Made by a program: the position numbers and the translations under genes. Below are positions 8,989 to 19,223 of a stretch of 49,760 bases of DNA, piece by piece. The stretch covers positions 1-49,760 of the forward strand of contig JAUCBJ010002072.1 in NCBI GenBank assembly GCA_032718475.1. The letters run 5' to 3'. The notes below the pieces were generated by a model, which was given only the letters and a program-made list of their open reading frames with translations, ran no database searches and had not been told where the DNA came from. Origin of the DNA: Nemertoderma westbladi (Eukaryota > Xenacoelomorpha > Nemertodermatida > Nemertodermatidae). The stretch's first letter is position 1, and each line of letters starts with the position of its first letter.

Positions 8989-11306
8989 AAACAACGGAGA
9001 GCCGTAGATCCCAGACCACAACGAACTCGACCAAGAATAATACGCGGGACACGAACCCGCCAACCACCTTATCCGGATGACAGCGACTCATCTAGCGACT
9101 CGTAGTCGACGGAACGGGAAATATTCCGTACTGGAGTGGCAGCGGCAGCGGATTACAAACGGGAGGAGAGATCGACAAATCCATACATCGACAATCCACC
9201 ACGAGAAACACCCCAACAGAAACCCACGTTGCAACCAGCGGAAGCGATTATCGCCAAACAGTTCACCGAGGTGACGGACCGACTAGCTCAGATAGAAGAG
9301 TGACTCGAAGCGCAACCGTCGGATCGATCACGAACCAGCGCGGAGTTAGAACAACCTGAACAACATCGACCACCAAGGAGAGAACAGGAGACTAGACAGA
9401 CTCCGAACCATCGAGAAGAAGATCCCGTTAATATTTCCTACCGACGAACAACGCGCGGAAGGGAACGACTGGACGACGCAACCGAACAGGGATGCGGACA
9501 GTTGGATTTAGTTAGCGAGATTGCGAAATTCGCGGCTAGACACGGATTACCGACACAACAACCGCCGAAGTTCTCTGGCAACGCGAAACACTGGCGAACA
9601 TTGGTAGACTACGTAGAGTCCCAGATCGCTAAGTGTGCTTTCACCTCGACGGAGAAGTTTAATTACTTGCTCCTAGTCCTCTCTGGTGAGCCGAAACGAT
9701 TAGCGGAAACCTTTATTGGTGTTCCAGATGCCTTTGAGTTGGCGTACAACCGTTTATATTCGATTTACGGAGGTAATGTCGCCATGGCTAAATCCATTAT
9801 CGAAGACCTCTGCAGAGGAGGCAGCATTTCGAAACCGATCGATCTTCTACAACTTGCGGACGAAATTAAAAACGCTATAGGGACTTTACGGTCCATTATA
9901 CAACTCGAATACGCTAATGCACCGACAGTTCTCATTCGAATAATCGGTCGACTTCACCATCGACTACGATGAGAATGGCGACGCATCGAGTACCAGCGTG
10001 AAGAAGCCGGTGGGCTATTGAAACTCACCGACGTCTACCAACTGATTTCGCGGGAGGCCATAATTGAGACTCGATCCAACTATACTGATCACCATATAGC
10101 GGCGGAAGGAATAGCTATTGCTGCGCCGAATCGGACCAAACCGTTTCTGACGAATGCGAAAGCCCTGACTTATGCCACCCCTACTGAAACTTCTAAAGTT
10201 CTGACACCTATCGGCACCACGCAGCCACGACAACAGTTGCCGGCAGACTTTGTGGGATGCTCATACTGCGAGCGGAACGGCAGAAACCATAGCGGACATA
10301 AACTATGTGGATGTCGCGCTTTTAAGGAGTTAGGAATCGAAGAAAGAAGACTTCAAATTCGATCTTTGGATTCTTGCTGGAGATGTACGAAGCCAGGACA
10401 CGTCCGGAAGGATTGCCCGAGCGACGATACATGTCCTCTGTGTGGACGTAACCATGACGCGTTACTTCACACAACCAGTCGTACTCCGACCAAACGCTTT
10501 CGACGAGAGCATGCAGATAAAGCGGCTAGATGCGACGCGCTTTATAAGGAGCGTGCGCCGCGCGAGATTCGTACTTTCTACGCGGATTGTACGAACCAAT
10601 CGGGATCATCGGACGAGGACGAGGATTAAGACGACACATTTTACATGCATGCGGGTGAGGAACAGCCATCTGTAACACTCCTCACACAGAACCAATTGAA
10701 AGGGTTTAGCGTGATTCCTATAAAGATTACCGGAACCCGAGGGAGCAACCGTATATACGCTATCTTGGACTCTGCGTCATCGCATAGTTATGTCGACGAA
10801 CAAGTAGCTGACGTGGTTACGGACATGAGTCAAGGTAAGACTGCTCAGTATACTGTAAGCAGCATGCATGGTAAGAGAGCGATTCCTGTGACGAGAGTAA
10901 AACTAACCTTAGACACTCTTCTTTCCAAAGCGGAACACAGCAAGGAGGAGCGCTCATTACTTCCGGTAAGAAATTTGACCTTTGCAGCTACGAAGGACTT
11001 TAGTAACTTGCTCGGCCCTGTGCCAGAGCAATCACCGGAAGATCGTAAGTATTTCCGACACCTTGGAATACCGGAATGTCCTGTTAATTATCGCTCCATC
11101 GCGATGTTAATTGGGACAGACCAGTTTAACTTACATCAGGTATGGGAGACACGCCCATCTGTTATTACAGCGGGCAACCCCTACGCATGTAGAACTCCCA
11201 TAGGTTGGTATACTAGAGCACCAGTGCATTCACTAGAGGTAAGTGACCAGGAGGACGACGTTTTGAGTACGTGTAGTTTACTGACTAACGCAATAGATAA
11301 TTCTCC

Positions 11307-11680
11307 TTCACACTCATGTGGTCCAATTGTACAGACTGCACTATGACAGACTTGCGTCGCTAACACAGACGCCACCGATACTGACGTAACTGATCTGGAC
11401 ACGACCACACGTACCTCAGACTTACAACTACTTGCAGTAAACCAGGTTGTATTGACTACTGAAGACCAAAGGGTTGTTGCTGTGGATGACTCGATGAATG
11501 AGGATTTTGGAAGGCTTGCGAGCCTACCTAAAAATCCAAAGGTCATTGACCCCACCCACCAGGCTTCGACACCGGTCGTTGATCTTGGAAGGCTTGTGAG
11601 CCTACCGACAGATCAAGAAGTTGTCAAACCGCCGCACGATTATTCGACGCCGACTAGTGAAACCGGAAGGCTTGCGAGCC
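11307..11680 (+). repeat. segment H, copy 1 (374 bp of element A)
   Basis: This piece of A's protease-RT linker occurs three times: here, at 16980-17353 and at 24277-24650, each exactly 374 bp. This copy is the most divergent; it has TTGTGA in its second palindrome and GTACC where the others have GGACC. It is the copy continuous with the protease upstream. Confidence 0.95.
11509..11680 (+). repeat. 78-bp coding repeat array headed by the palindrome
   Basis: Palindromes begin at 11509, 11587 and 11665, exactly 78 bp apart. Each heads a 26-residue unit of the form GRLxSLP...V..P.H..STP. The third unit is cut by Copia B1 after the 16th base of its palindrome and is continuous only in segment H copy 3 (from 24635). 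The second palindrome has TTGTGA in its centre. Confidence 0.85.
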
Positions 11681-11821
11681 TGTTATAGTTGGTTAATAGT
11701 AAATTTGATATGAGCGGGAGATTTGAATTAGTAATTACTGTGTTATCGGTACCGATGAGAAAGTGCTATAATAATTATTATCTGTAATCAGAAATAGTAA
11801 ATAAACTGAACTAGATTAACA
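11681..11821 (+). repeat. 5' LTR of Copia B1
   Basis: 141 bp, TG...CA ends. It interrupts the third palindrome of segment H between AGCC and TACC. Confidence 0.95.
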
Positions 11822-11832
11822 TGGTAGCAGAG
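11822..11832 (+). other. primer-binding site of Copia B1
   Basis: TGGTAGCAGAG starts at the first base after the LTR and is complementary to the 3' end, including CCA, of eukaryotic initiator tRNA-Met. This is the usual primer of Ty1/Copia elements. Confidence 0.85.
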
Positions 11833-11933
11833 CGTGGTTGACTGCCTAATATAGGGGGTATTTAGAACCAGTGTCTGGGCTATAATGACTCACCTGATAA
11901 TTTTTATTTGTTCTATATTAGTTCTACATAATA

Positions 11934-14900
11934 ATGGAAAGTGCGTGGAATACCGGTAATAAAGCGGTAAATGTAAAAAACCCACCGGCGTTACGTGAAG
12001 ATATATCTTATGAAAATTGGGTACGGGAGGTTGAGATTTGGCAGGATGCGACGGATTTGCCGCAATCTCGCCAAGGTCCGACGTTGTTTCTGAGCCTACA
12101 AGGAAAAGCAAGAGAGGCAGTGCTCGAGATAAATCGCGCGGATTTAAAGCAAAATGACGGTGTCGAGAAAGTAATTGCAAAACTCAATACTCTTTATTTG
12201 AAAGACAAAGCTATTCGCGCTTTTCATGCATATGACGTTTTTTGTACTTATAAAAGAATAAAAGAATGCGGGATTACAGAGTTTATCGTTATCTTTGAGA
12301 GAAATGTACATAAATGTTCTGCTTATGATATGCGTTTACCAGATGGTGTTCTTGCTTACCAATTGTTGAAATGTGCTAATATGGACGAGTCAAAAACATC
12401 ACTAGCATTGGCTACTGTGATTGATTTAACTTATGAAAATATGAAAGGTCAAATTTTACGTATTTTTGCCGATGTTTCATCCAGTATATTACAAATGTCG
12501 AGTTCTAAAGAAACCGAGATAAAGATTAAAGCCGAACCCATACTGGAAGCGACAACAGAGCAGGATGGCTGGGAGTACGAGGATGAGTACAATGATGGAT
12601 ATCCGGAAGATAATGAATGTTACTATGGTTATTTCAGTCGAGGAGGATTTCGACCTGGTCGATTTAATCGTAACCGAGGAAATTTTGGAACTGGACGCCA
12701 AGGATTTCGGAATTATGGAGGAAGTTCAAGACAAGGTGGGAGAGGTGGTAATTTCAACCAGATGAATCAAACCCGGTCTCGTTACTCTCGAGGTCAACCG
12801 GGGGGAACCGGCGCTATATCGCGATTGAATCCACCTGATCAATATGGACGACCGACACAGTGCGGAGTTTGTTTGTCGATATATCATTATGAATCTAATT
12901 GTCAATATAAACAAGCTGCTGATAATGTACAGCTTTATACAGAAACGGAAGATGTTAATATAACTCTTTATACGGATGGTGATATTGTCACAGAAGATCA
13001 GTTATTGTCAGAAACATTAAATTATGCTGTTCTTGACACCGGTTGTGTCACTACTGTTGCTGGGAAGGTTTGGTTGGATTGTTACATTGATTCCCTGAGT
13101 TGTAGTGATCAAAGAGATATTTACTGGGAAAAGAGTAATGTTTGGTTTCGTTTTGGTGATGGAAATCGGCATTTGTCCAGCAAGAAAGCAATATTACCAA
13201 TACATCTTGGTAATAAACGCTTATATTTATCTGTTAATATTGTTGATTGCGATATTCCATTATTGTTATCACGAGCAGCTATGAAGAAAGGAAATGGTAA
13301 GATAGATTTTAACAATGATATGCTTGAACTGATTGGCGAAAAATTTCAACTTGTTATATCGTCTACAGGACATTATTGTCTTCCTCTCATTCATCCCACT
13401 AATGTGATGATAGAAAATGTTAAACAAATATTATTTACATCACCATTAGCAAAGTTATCTGATGAAAATGAATTGAGACGAAGCATCATGAAATTACATA
13501 AACAATTTGCTCACCCACCATCTCAGAGGTTGCATAAATTGATAGTTGATGCTGCACAGGAAGATGAAGATTATTCTATTAAAGTTAGGAAAATTGTCGA
13601 AGACATTTCTGGTAAATGTGAGGTATGTACACGATTCAAGAAACCTCCTTTAAAACCCATTGTTGGATTTCCATTAGCAACAACTTTTAACGAGACAGTT
13701 GCGATGGACCTGAAAGAGATCAGACCGGGAATTCATATTTTGCATATGATTGATCATGTCACCAGATATGCTCAAGCTGTAGCAATTGACAACAAAAGGA
13801 AAGAGACGATCGTCAAGAAACTATTTGAATATTGGATTCGAATTTTCGGTTCTCCTGCTAAGTTTCTCTCTGATAATGGTGGAGAATTCAACAATGAAGA
13901 ATTTAGAGAATTTTGTGAACAGTTCAATATACGAGTAAAGTCTACAGCAGCGGAGAGCCCTTGGTCAAATGGTTTGGTCGAAAGACACAATGGTATATTG
14001 GCATCATGTGTTGAAAAAGTACTATTTCAAGCTTCTCTTGACTTAAACATTGCTATTCAATGGGCAATTGCTGCAAAGAACTCACTCATCAATGTTTATG
14101 GTTTCACACCAAATATACTAGTGTTTGGAAGAAACCCTAGCTTTCCATCTAGTTCTGAGAACAGGTTGCCAGCTAATAATGAAACTGTAATTAGTGATGT
14201 AGTGAGAAACAACCTGACCGCATTGCATTTAGCGAGAGAAAGTTTTATACATCAAGAAAGCTGTGAGAAATTGAGACGTGCTTTAAATAGAAGAACTAGG
14301 TCATACAGTGATTATACTTTTACAGCTGGTGATGAAGTTTATTATAAAAGGATAAATTCCACGTCCTGGAAGGGTCCTGCGAGGGTGCTTGGTACAGATG
14401 ATAAACTTGTTTTGGTTAAGCATGGTGGATATTACATTAGAGTTCATCCGTGTCGATTGATATTAACAGAAGAGAAACAACAAATAACGGAAACTAGCAA
14501 AAACGTCTCTCGAAAACCGGACTCAGTAGAAGCGCAGTCGGAACAAAATAATGATGACTCATCAAGTGATGATAGTGATACAGGAAGGTCTCAACATCAG
14601 GTTATTATCGAAGATGCAATTGAAGATGTTAGTAATTCTTCAAATAAAAATCCAGTAGTGAAAATGCAGACGATCTTGCCGAAACGGAATGATGTAATTA
14701 AATATTTTGACAATAGTTCAAATGAGTGGAAAAATGCAACTGTGCTCGGAAGAGCAGGTAAAGCATCAGGTAAATATTGGCATTTCATGAATATACAGAA
14801 CAATGATGGTACACAGTGTAGCAAAAGTTTCCGAGATGAAATAAAAGATTGGAATGTTGATAATGGTGCAGTAGAGAGTGAACATTCAGAGTCACCTGCA

Positions 14901-16481
14901 ACAGAAAGGTTTGAAGATATACGTTGGGAGAGTTCGGCTGAGTTTGTGAGTGGGACTACATATTACTCAGAAGAACATCGTTTATGTGATGATAATGAAC
15001 GGTTCGATAAACCCAAACAGGATGAACTAAGAAAATGGCGAGAGATGAACACTTATGTGGAAGTTCCAGATAATGGTCAATATTCGATATCTACTAAGTG
15101 GGTTTTAACAGAAAAACTTATTGGTGATAAGTTTACATTAAAGGCTCGACTAGTTGCTAGAGGTTTTGAGGACATTGGTAATCCGAAAACAGAATCTCCC
15201 ACATGCTACAAGGAATCTCTGCGTATTTGTTTAGTAATAATATCATCTTTACATTGGAAATTAAATGTACTTGATATTAAAAGTGCATATTTACAAGGTA
15301 TGCCAATGGATCGTGAAGTTTTTTTAAAGCCACCAAAAGAGGCTAAATCAGATCAATTGTGGCGTTTAAATCATTGTGTTTATGGACTAAATGAGTCTGG
15401 GCGTAAATGGTATCTGCGAGTTGTCTCTGAGCTTGAAAAACTAAAAGTTTGTACATCACAGTTTGATCCTGCTGTTTTCTATTATCAAAAAGATTGTGTT
15501 CTTCACGGAATTATCGTTATTCATGTGGACGATTTCTTATGGGCTGGAGATCAAAGTTTTGATAATGACATTATATCGTCATTGAGACAAGTGTTTCTTT
15601 TCAGTCACGAGTCTAGTGTTTCTATGAAATATCTCGGTTTAAATTTGAATCAAGATAGATCTTGCATTACAATAGATCTACAAAAATATGTACAACAAAT
15701 ACCGGATATAATCACTCCTCAAAATCGGACATTGAACAAAGTTGCAATGTTCAGTGGTGATGAATATAAACTGTATCGTTCATTGTTAGGTCAACTTAAT
15801 TGGGCGACGACTCAGTGTCGGGTTGATGTTTGCTTCGAGTCATGCCAATTAGCATGCTCTGTGGGCGAATCAAATGTTGGAAATCTTCTGAAGGTCATTA
15901 AAACGGTAAAAAAGATGAAATCCGAAAATGTGGCAATACACCTTCATAGTGTAGGAAATTTAAGTGGTATGGAAATTTTGTGTTTTAGCGATGCAAGTCT
16001 TGGGAATTTACCGGATGGTGGATCGCAAGGAGGTTATTTGGTGTTTCTTCTTGGAAAAAACGGAAAAGCATCACTGATCTCTTGGCATAGTAAGCGGATT
16101 AAACGTGTTGTTAAGAGTTCTTTAGCCGCCGAAACTGTCGAATTGGTAGAAGCTGTTGAATGTGCATATCTTCATGCTAGATTTCTGATGGAATTGCTGA
16201 ACATTTCAATGAAACAAATTCCAATTACAGCAATAACTGACAATTCGTCATTATGTGAAGCTGTACACTCATTGACGTCTGTAACGGACAAAAGATTACG
16301 GATTGATATTGCTATATTACGAGAGATGATCCAGAGAGGTGAGATTAAGGACGTAAAGTGGGTTCCAGAACGCCATCAACTTGCAAATTGTCTGACTAAA
16401 CAAGGTGCAAATACTGGTAATCTAAAATACGCCCTCCGAAAGTCGGCCAGGTTCAATAACAATCAATTAAATTTTTTCTAA
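11934..16481 (+). CDS. gag-pol: Copia B1 gag-pol polyprotein
   Basis: 1515 codons in one frame, ATG at 11934 about 100 bp after the PBS. Gag occupies roughly residues 1-310: a helical capsid region, an Arg-Gly-rich RNA-binding stretch, then a zinc knuckle CGVCLSIYHYESNC. The aspartic protease has DTGC (D368). Integrase has an H/C zinc-binding region (about 500-565) and the D592, D647, E683 triad with 35 residues between the last two. RT has HVDD (D1199, D1200). RNase H has FSDAS (D1353), then AAET and TDNSS acidic sites, and the ORF ends shortly after. All catalytic residues I can check are present. By my recollection the integrase sequence resembles animal GalEa-type Copia lineages; a tree would decide. 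This is the most complete gene in the window. Confidence 0.95.
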   Translation: MESAWNTGNKAVNVKNPPALREDISYENWVREVEIWQDATDLPQSRQGPTLFLSLQGKAREAVLEINRADLKQNDGVEKVIAKLNTLYLKDKAIRAFHAYDVFCTYKRIKECGITEFIVIFERNVHKCSAYDMRLPDGVLAYQLLKCANMDESKTSLALATVIDLTYENMKGQILRIFADVSSSILQMSSSKETEIKIKAEPILEATTEQDGWEYEDEYNDGYPEDNECYYGYFSRGGFRPGRFNRNRGNFGTGRQGFRNYGGSSRQGGRGGNFNQMNQTRSRYSRGQPGGTGAISRLNPPDQYGRPTQCGVCLSIYHYESNCQYKQAADNVQLYTETEDVNITLYTDGDIVTEDQLLSETLNYAVLDTGCVTTVAGKVWLDCYIDSLSCSDQRDIYWEKSNVWFRFGDGNRHLSSKKAILPIHLGNKRLYLSVNIVDCDIPLLLSRAAMKKGNGKIDFNNDMLELIGEKFQLVISSTGHYCLPLIHPTNVMIENVKQILFTSPLAKLSDENELRRSIMKLHKQFAHPPSQRLHKLIVDAAQEDEDYSIKVRKIVEDISGKCEVCTRFKKPPLKPIVGFPLATTFNETVAMDLKEIRPGIHILHMIDHVTRYAQAVAIDNKRKETIVKKLFEYWIRIFGSPAKFLSDNGGEFNNEEFREFCEQFNIRVKSTAAESPWSNGLVERHNGILASCVEKVLFQASLDLNIAIQWAIAAKNSLINVYGFTPNILVFGRNPSFPSSSENRLPANNETVISDVVRNNLTALHLARESFIHQESCEKLRRALNRRTRSYSDYTFTAGDEVYYKRINSTSWKGPARVLGTDDKLVLVKHGGYYIRVHPCRLILTEEKQQITETSKNVSRKPDSVEAQSEQNNDDSSSDDSDTGRSQHQVIIEDAIEDVSNSSNKNPVVKMQTILPKRNDVIKYFDNSSNEWKNATVLGRAGKASGKYWHFMNIQNNDGTQCSKSFRDEIKDWNVDNGAVESEHSESPATERFEDIRWESSAEFVSGTTYYSEEHRLCDDNERFDKPKQDELRKWREMNTYVEVPDNGQYSISTKWVLTEKLIGDKFTLKARLVARGFEDIGNPKTESPTCYKESLRICLVIISSLHWKLNVLDIKSAYLQGMPMDREVFLKPPKEAKSDQLWRLNHCVYGLNESGRKWYLRVVSELEKLKVCTSQFDPAVFYYQKDCVLHGIIVIHVDDFLWAGDQSFDNDIISSLRQVFLFSHESSVSMKYLGLNLNQDRSCITIDLQKYVQQIPDIITPQNRTLNKVAMFSGDEYKLYRSLLGQLNWATTQCRVDVCFESCQLACSVGESNVGNLLKVIKTVKKMKSENVAIHLHSVGNLSGMEILCFSDASLGNLPDGGSQGGYLVFLLGKNGKASLISWHSKRIKRVVKSSLAAETVELVEAVECAYLHARFLMELLNISMKQIPITAITDNSSLCEAVHSLTSVTDKRLRIDIAILREMIQRGEIKDVKWVPERHQLANCLTKQGANTGNLKYALRKSARFNNNQLNFF

Positions 16482-16833
16482 ACCGAAAGTTGACATTTAG
16501 GCGGTGACAATAACAATAACAAGGACTTTTGAATAATATTTTAATTTTTGAGTGTAATTATGTATATTTTTCAGGTGGTGGTTGATACTCAATTAATTTA
16601 TAGGACAAAATTGTCACAGTAGATTTCTCTATTTGATTCAAGAAGTGGTTCAATTATTATTATTATTTTTTTTGATAAGGGTCGAAGCTTGTGTAATTAT
16701 TTCGGCTTGTGCAATTATTTCGGAATATTATTCTAGTTAAATAATTTGGAATGTTTAAATTTTAGATTGATTTGTGGATGTAAGGAACTTATTATTTTTT
16801 GTTTTTATAATTATTTAGAAAATAGGGGGAGCT
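16482..16833 (+). other. Copia B1 3' untranslated region and polypurine tract
   Basis: 352 bp of AT-rich sequence between the stop codon and the 3' LTR with a short ATT repeat. It ends in AGAAAATAGGGGGAGC (16818-16833), the likely polypurine tract for plus-strand priming. Confidence 0.75.
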
Positions 16834-16974
16834 TGTTATAGTTGGTTAATAGTACATTTGATATGAGCGGGAGATTTGAATTAGTAATTACTGTGTTATC
16901 GGTACCGATGAGAAAGTGCTATAATAATTATTATCTGTAATCAGAAATAGTAAATAAACAGAACTAGATTAACA
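16834..16974 (+). repeat. 3' LTR of Copia B1
   Basis: 141 bp, same ends as the 5' LTR, with two substitutions. It is followed by CATGA (16975-16979) and then by segment H copy 2, not by the sequence expected from the left flank. Confidence 0.95.
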
Positions 16975-16979
16975 CATGA

Positions 16980-17353
16980 TTCACACTCATGTGGTCCAAT
17001 TGTACAGACTGCACTATGACAGACTTGCGTCGCTAACACAGACGCCACCGATACTGACGTAACTGATCTGGACACGACCACACGGACCTCAGACTTACAA
17101 CTACTTGCAGTAAACCAGGTTGTATTGACTACTGAAGACCAAAGGGTTGTTGCTGTGGATGACTCGATGAACGAGGATTTTGGAAGGCTTGCGAGCCTAC
17201 CTAAAAATCCAAAGGTCATTGACCCCACCCACCAGGCTTCGACACCGGTCGTTGATCTTGGAAGGCTTGCGAGCCTACCGACAGATCAAGAAGTTGTCAA
17301 ACCGCCGCACGATTATTCGACGCCGACTAGTGAAACCGGAAGGCTTGCGAGCC
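16980..17353 (+). repeat. segment H, copy 2 (374 bp of element A)
   Basis: Second copy of the protease-RT linker segment, nearly identical to copy 3 (24277-24650) and slightly different from copy 1. It contains palindromes at 17182-17201, 17260-17279 and a cut one at 17338-17353. It is preceded by five bases, CATGA, that are not in copy 1. Confidence 0.95.
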
Positions 17354-17494
17354 TGTTATAGTTGGTTAATAGTAAATTTGATATGAGCGGGAGATTTGAA
17401 TCAGTAATTACTGTGTTATCGGTACCGATGAGAAAGTGCTATAATAATTATTATCTGTAATCAGAAATAGTAAATAAACAGAACTAGATTAACA
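17354..17494 (+). repeat. 5' LTR of Copia B2
   Basis: 141 bp. The tRNA-Met PBS TGGTAGCAGAG follows at 17495-17505. Confidence 0.95.
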
Positions 17495-17594
17495 TGGTAG
17501 CAGAGCGTGGTTGACTGCCTAATATAGGGGGTATTTAGAACCAGTGTCTGGGCTATAATAACTCACCTGATAATTTTTATTTGTTCTATATTAG

Positions 17595-19073
17595 CCTGAC
17601 ACTAGCCGAGTTTTTGTTGAGAGTCAATTTGAAAGTATTCCCTCCGTTAATGATTATACATTTTGTAAAGAGGATATTTTTAACTCTATTAGCCAATTGG
17701 CCGTTGGTAAAGCAATAGGTACAGATGATATATCTTCGGAACATCTTAAATACGGCTGTACAGAGTTATTGTGTAGCATTCTATCTTGTTTATTTAATTC
17801 AATATTGTGCCATGACTATATACCACCGGGCCTTATTGAGTCTAAGATACTTCCTTTAATTAAGGACAAGACAGGTGATATCACCTCGAGTGATAATTAT
17901 AGAGGTATTGCAATCTCAACTGTATTCTCCAAACTATTTGAGAGGCTGATACTTTCTAATGTAAGTAGATACTTAGATACTACAGACAATCAGTTTGGTT
18001 TCAAACCGAAATCGGGCACTGAACTGTGTATCCTCGCTTTTAAGGAGACAGTAAATTTTTATTTACAAAATAATAGCCCGGTATTTACTTGTATGTTGGA
18101 TGCCAGCAAGGCATTTGATCGATGTAATCATTATTTACTATTTTCTAAATTAATTACTAGGGGTGTACCGGTTATTTTTGTTAGAATAATATGCTTTTGG
18201 TATCGTAACCAATTACTGTTTGTTTCGTGGGGTAAATTTAGTTCGAGTAAATTTCATGTCACCAATGGTACAAAACAAGGGGGGATCCTGAGCCCATATT
18301 TATTTAACGTATATATGGATGATTTAAGTGCAGCTTTAAATCGGTGCAATTTTGGTTGCTCTATTAACGGTAGAAGGATCAATCACGTAGGATATGCGGA
18401 CGATTTGTCACTGCTATCCAATACTATGTTTGGTTTACAACAACTACTAAATATATGTATGGATTATGCTGACCTATTCTCAATTAAGTTTAATTTAAAA
18501 AAGACAAAATGTATTTATTTTATCCCGAAATGCTGTAGCAAGTCTATATTTGGTAATGTGTACTTATTAGGCACTCCTATTGATATTGTAGATAAAATTG
18601 TATTTCTTGGCCACGTAATCCACTCGTCTACTGACGATGATTATGATGTAAAGCGCCAGACTTGTGCGTTGTATGCAAGAGCAAACTACTTGGTTAGGAA
18701 TTTTGGTAATTGTGCTAGGAATGTAAAAATACGTCTTTTTCGTTCCTATTGTACTAATGTTTATGGCAACGCGCTGTGGGCTAGAGCGAACTATTCTATG
18801 TCTGTCCACAACAAATTGCGCACTGCATATAATAGTAGCATTCGAATGCTTTTTAAAATTCCGAGAATGGCTAACGACACAACTCCCACAAGTATGTCGC
18901 TAACCTGCAGCTTACTTGGATTACCATCCTTTGTACATATTAGAGCCAATGCTATTGAGAGCCTATCACGGCGCTTGGATACCAGTACCAATAGCATTAT
19001 TAATGTGATTCGCACATGTTGCACAGAATCTAGAATTAGGGCCATGAATGACCTGTCCCTACTTTACGATTAA
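17595..19073 (+). pseudogene. LINE reverse transcriptase, N-terminally truncated
   Basis: The frame is open from the insertion edge at 17595 to the TAA at 19071-19073, with no internal stop. It carries non-LTR RT blocks in order: KAIGTDD, NYRGIAIS, LDASKAFDRCNH, GTKQGGILSP, and YADD in VGYADDLSLLS. The thumb and C-terminal region follow. No endonuclease domain is present because of truncation. There is no start codon of its own; the usable methionines are internal. I would place it among CR1/L2/Jockey-like LINEs but cannot fix the clade by eye. Confidence 0.88.
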
Positions 19074-19206
19074 TATCTAAATATTGTGCTATTAAATATT
19101 CATTTTCATAATTTAGTACTGTATCGTGTAAACTATATTGTCTGATCGGTGTATTGTTTTTACTATGAACCTTGTTTGGTTTGAAATAAAGGAATAAATA
19201 AAATAA
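17595..19206 (+). mobile_element. 5'-truncated LINE in the leader of Copia B2
   Basis: 1612 bp inserted between the PBS and the gag ATG of B2, absent from B1. It is flanked by a short duplication, ATTAG (17590-17594 and 19207-19211). The left end cuts into an open coding frame, so it is 5'-truncated. The right end is an A-rich tail of AATAAA-like units (about 19183-19206). These are the marks of target-primed insertion by a non-LTR retrotransposon, and it happened after the tandem duplication. Confidence 0.9.
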
Positions 19207-19223
19207 ATTAGTTCTACATAATA

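Larger units (their letters stand above)
8872..10629 (+). pseudogene. gag: element A gag: capsid (DUF1759-like) and zinc knuckles, with in-frame stops
   Basis: One frame runs from 8872 to TAA 10627-10629, interrupted only by TAG 9103-9105, TGA 9301-9303 and TGA 9970-9972, with no frameshift. The first part is basic and acidic linker with two copies of the element's palindrome. From 9502 the sequence has the capsid-like pattern of BEL/Pao gag (pfam DUF1759 type, PPKFSGNAKHW...LYSIYGG). At 10378-10500 there are two zinc-binding groups: CWRCTKPGHVRKDC (CX2CX4HX4C), then CPLCGRNH followed by LLH, the paired arrangement usual in BEL elements. The final stop comes after an acidic tail and just before protease, so it may be the genuine gag end. 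The frame differs from ORF1. Confidence 0.8.
10645..11680 (+). pseudogene. pro: element A protease and start of the protease-RT linker
   Basis: A retropepsin-like aspartic protease of the BEL/Pao type. The active-site loop reads ILDSASSHSYV (about residues 41-51), where DSGS would be typical. Near the C-terminal end is TPIGWYTRAP, equivalent to the conserved TxLGW motif. The frame is the same as gag. It is cut by TGA at 11344-11346, then continues open through two complete 26-residue repeats starting GRLASLP or GRLVSLP and into a third, where Copia B1 is inserted after 11680. The linker and RT resume at 24651. The TGA sits in a CGA-like codon context and is also present in both duplicated copies of this segment. 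Whether it was ever read through cannot be judged from one copy. Confidence 0.75.
11681..16974 (+). mobile_element. Copia element B1 (5294 bp, intact gag-pol)
   Basis: Ty1/Copia-type LTR retrotransposon with 141-bp LTRs (11681-11821 and 16834-16974) beginning TGTTATAG and ending TTAACA. The PBS follows the 5' LTR directly and a purine tract precedes the 3' LTR. The single gag-pol ORF is intact and has integrase before RT, the order that defines Copia. The LTRs differ at two positions (A/C at the AGTAMATTTG site; T/A in AAACWGAAC), so insertion was fairly recent. Left flank is GAGCC and right flank CATGA: there is no target-site duplication, which points to recombination after insertion. Confidence 0.95.

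Noticed and set aside
11890-12180. Minus-strand 96- and 144-residue ORFs over the Copia leader (also 19036-19470)
   Set aside because: They overlap the start of gag in antisense and change length with the LINE insertion, so they are chance frames.
12489-14824. Minus-strand ORFs inside the Copia elements
   Set aside because: Shadows of the gag-pol ORF; they recur at equivalent positions in B2 and have no start context or domain.
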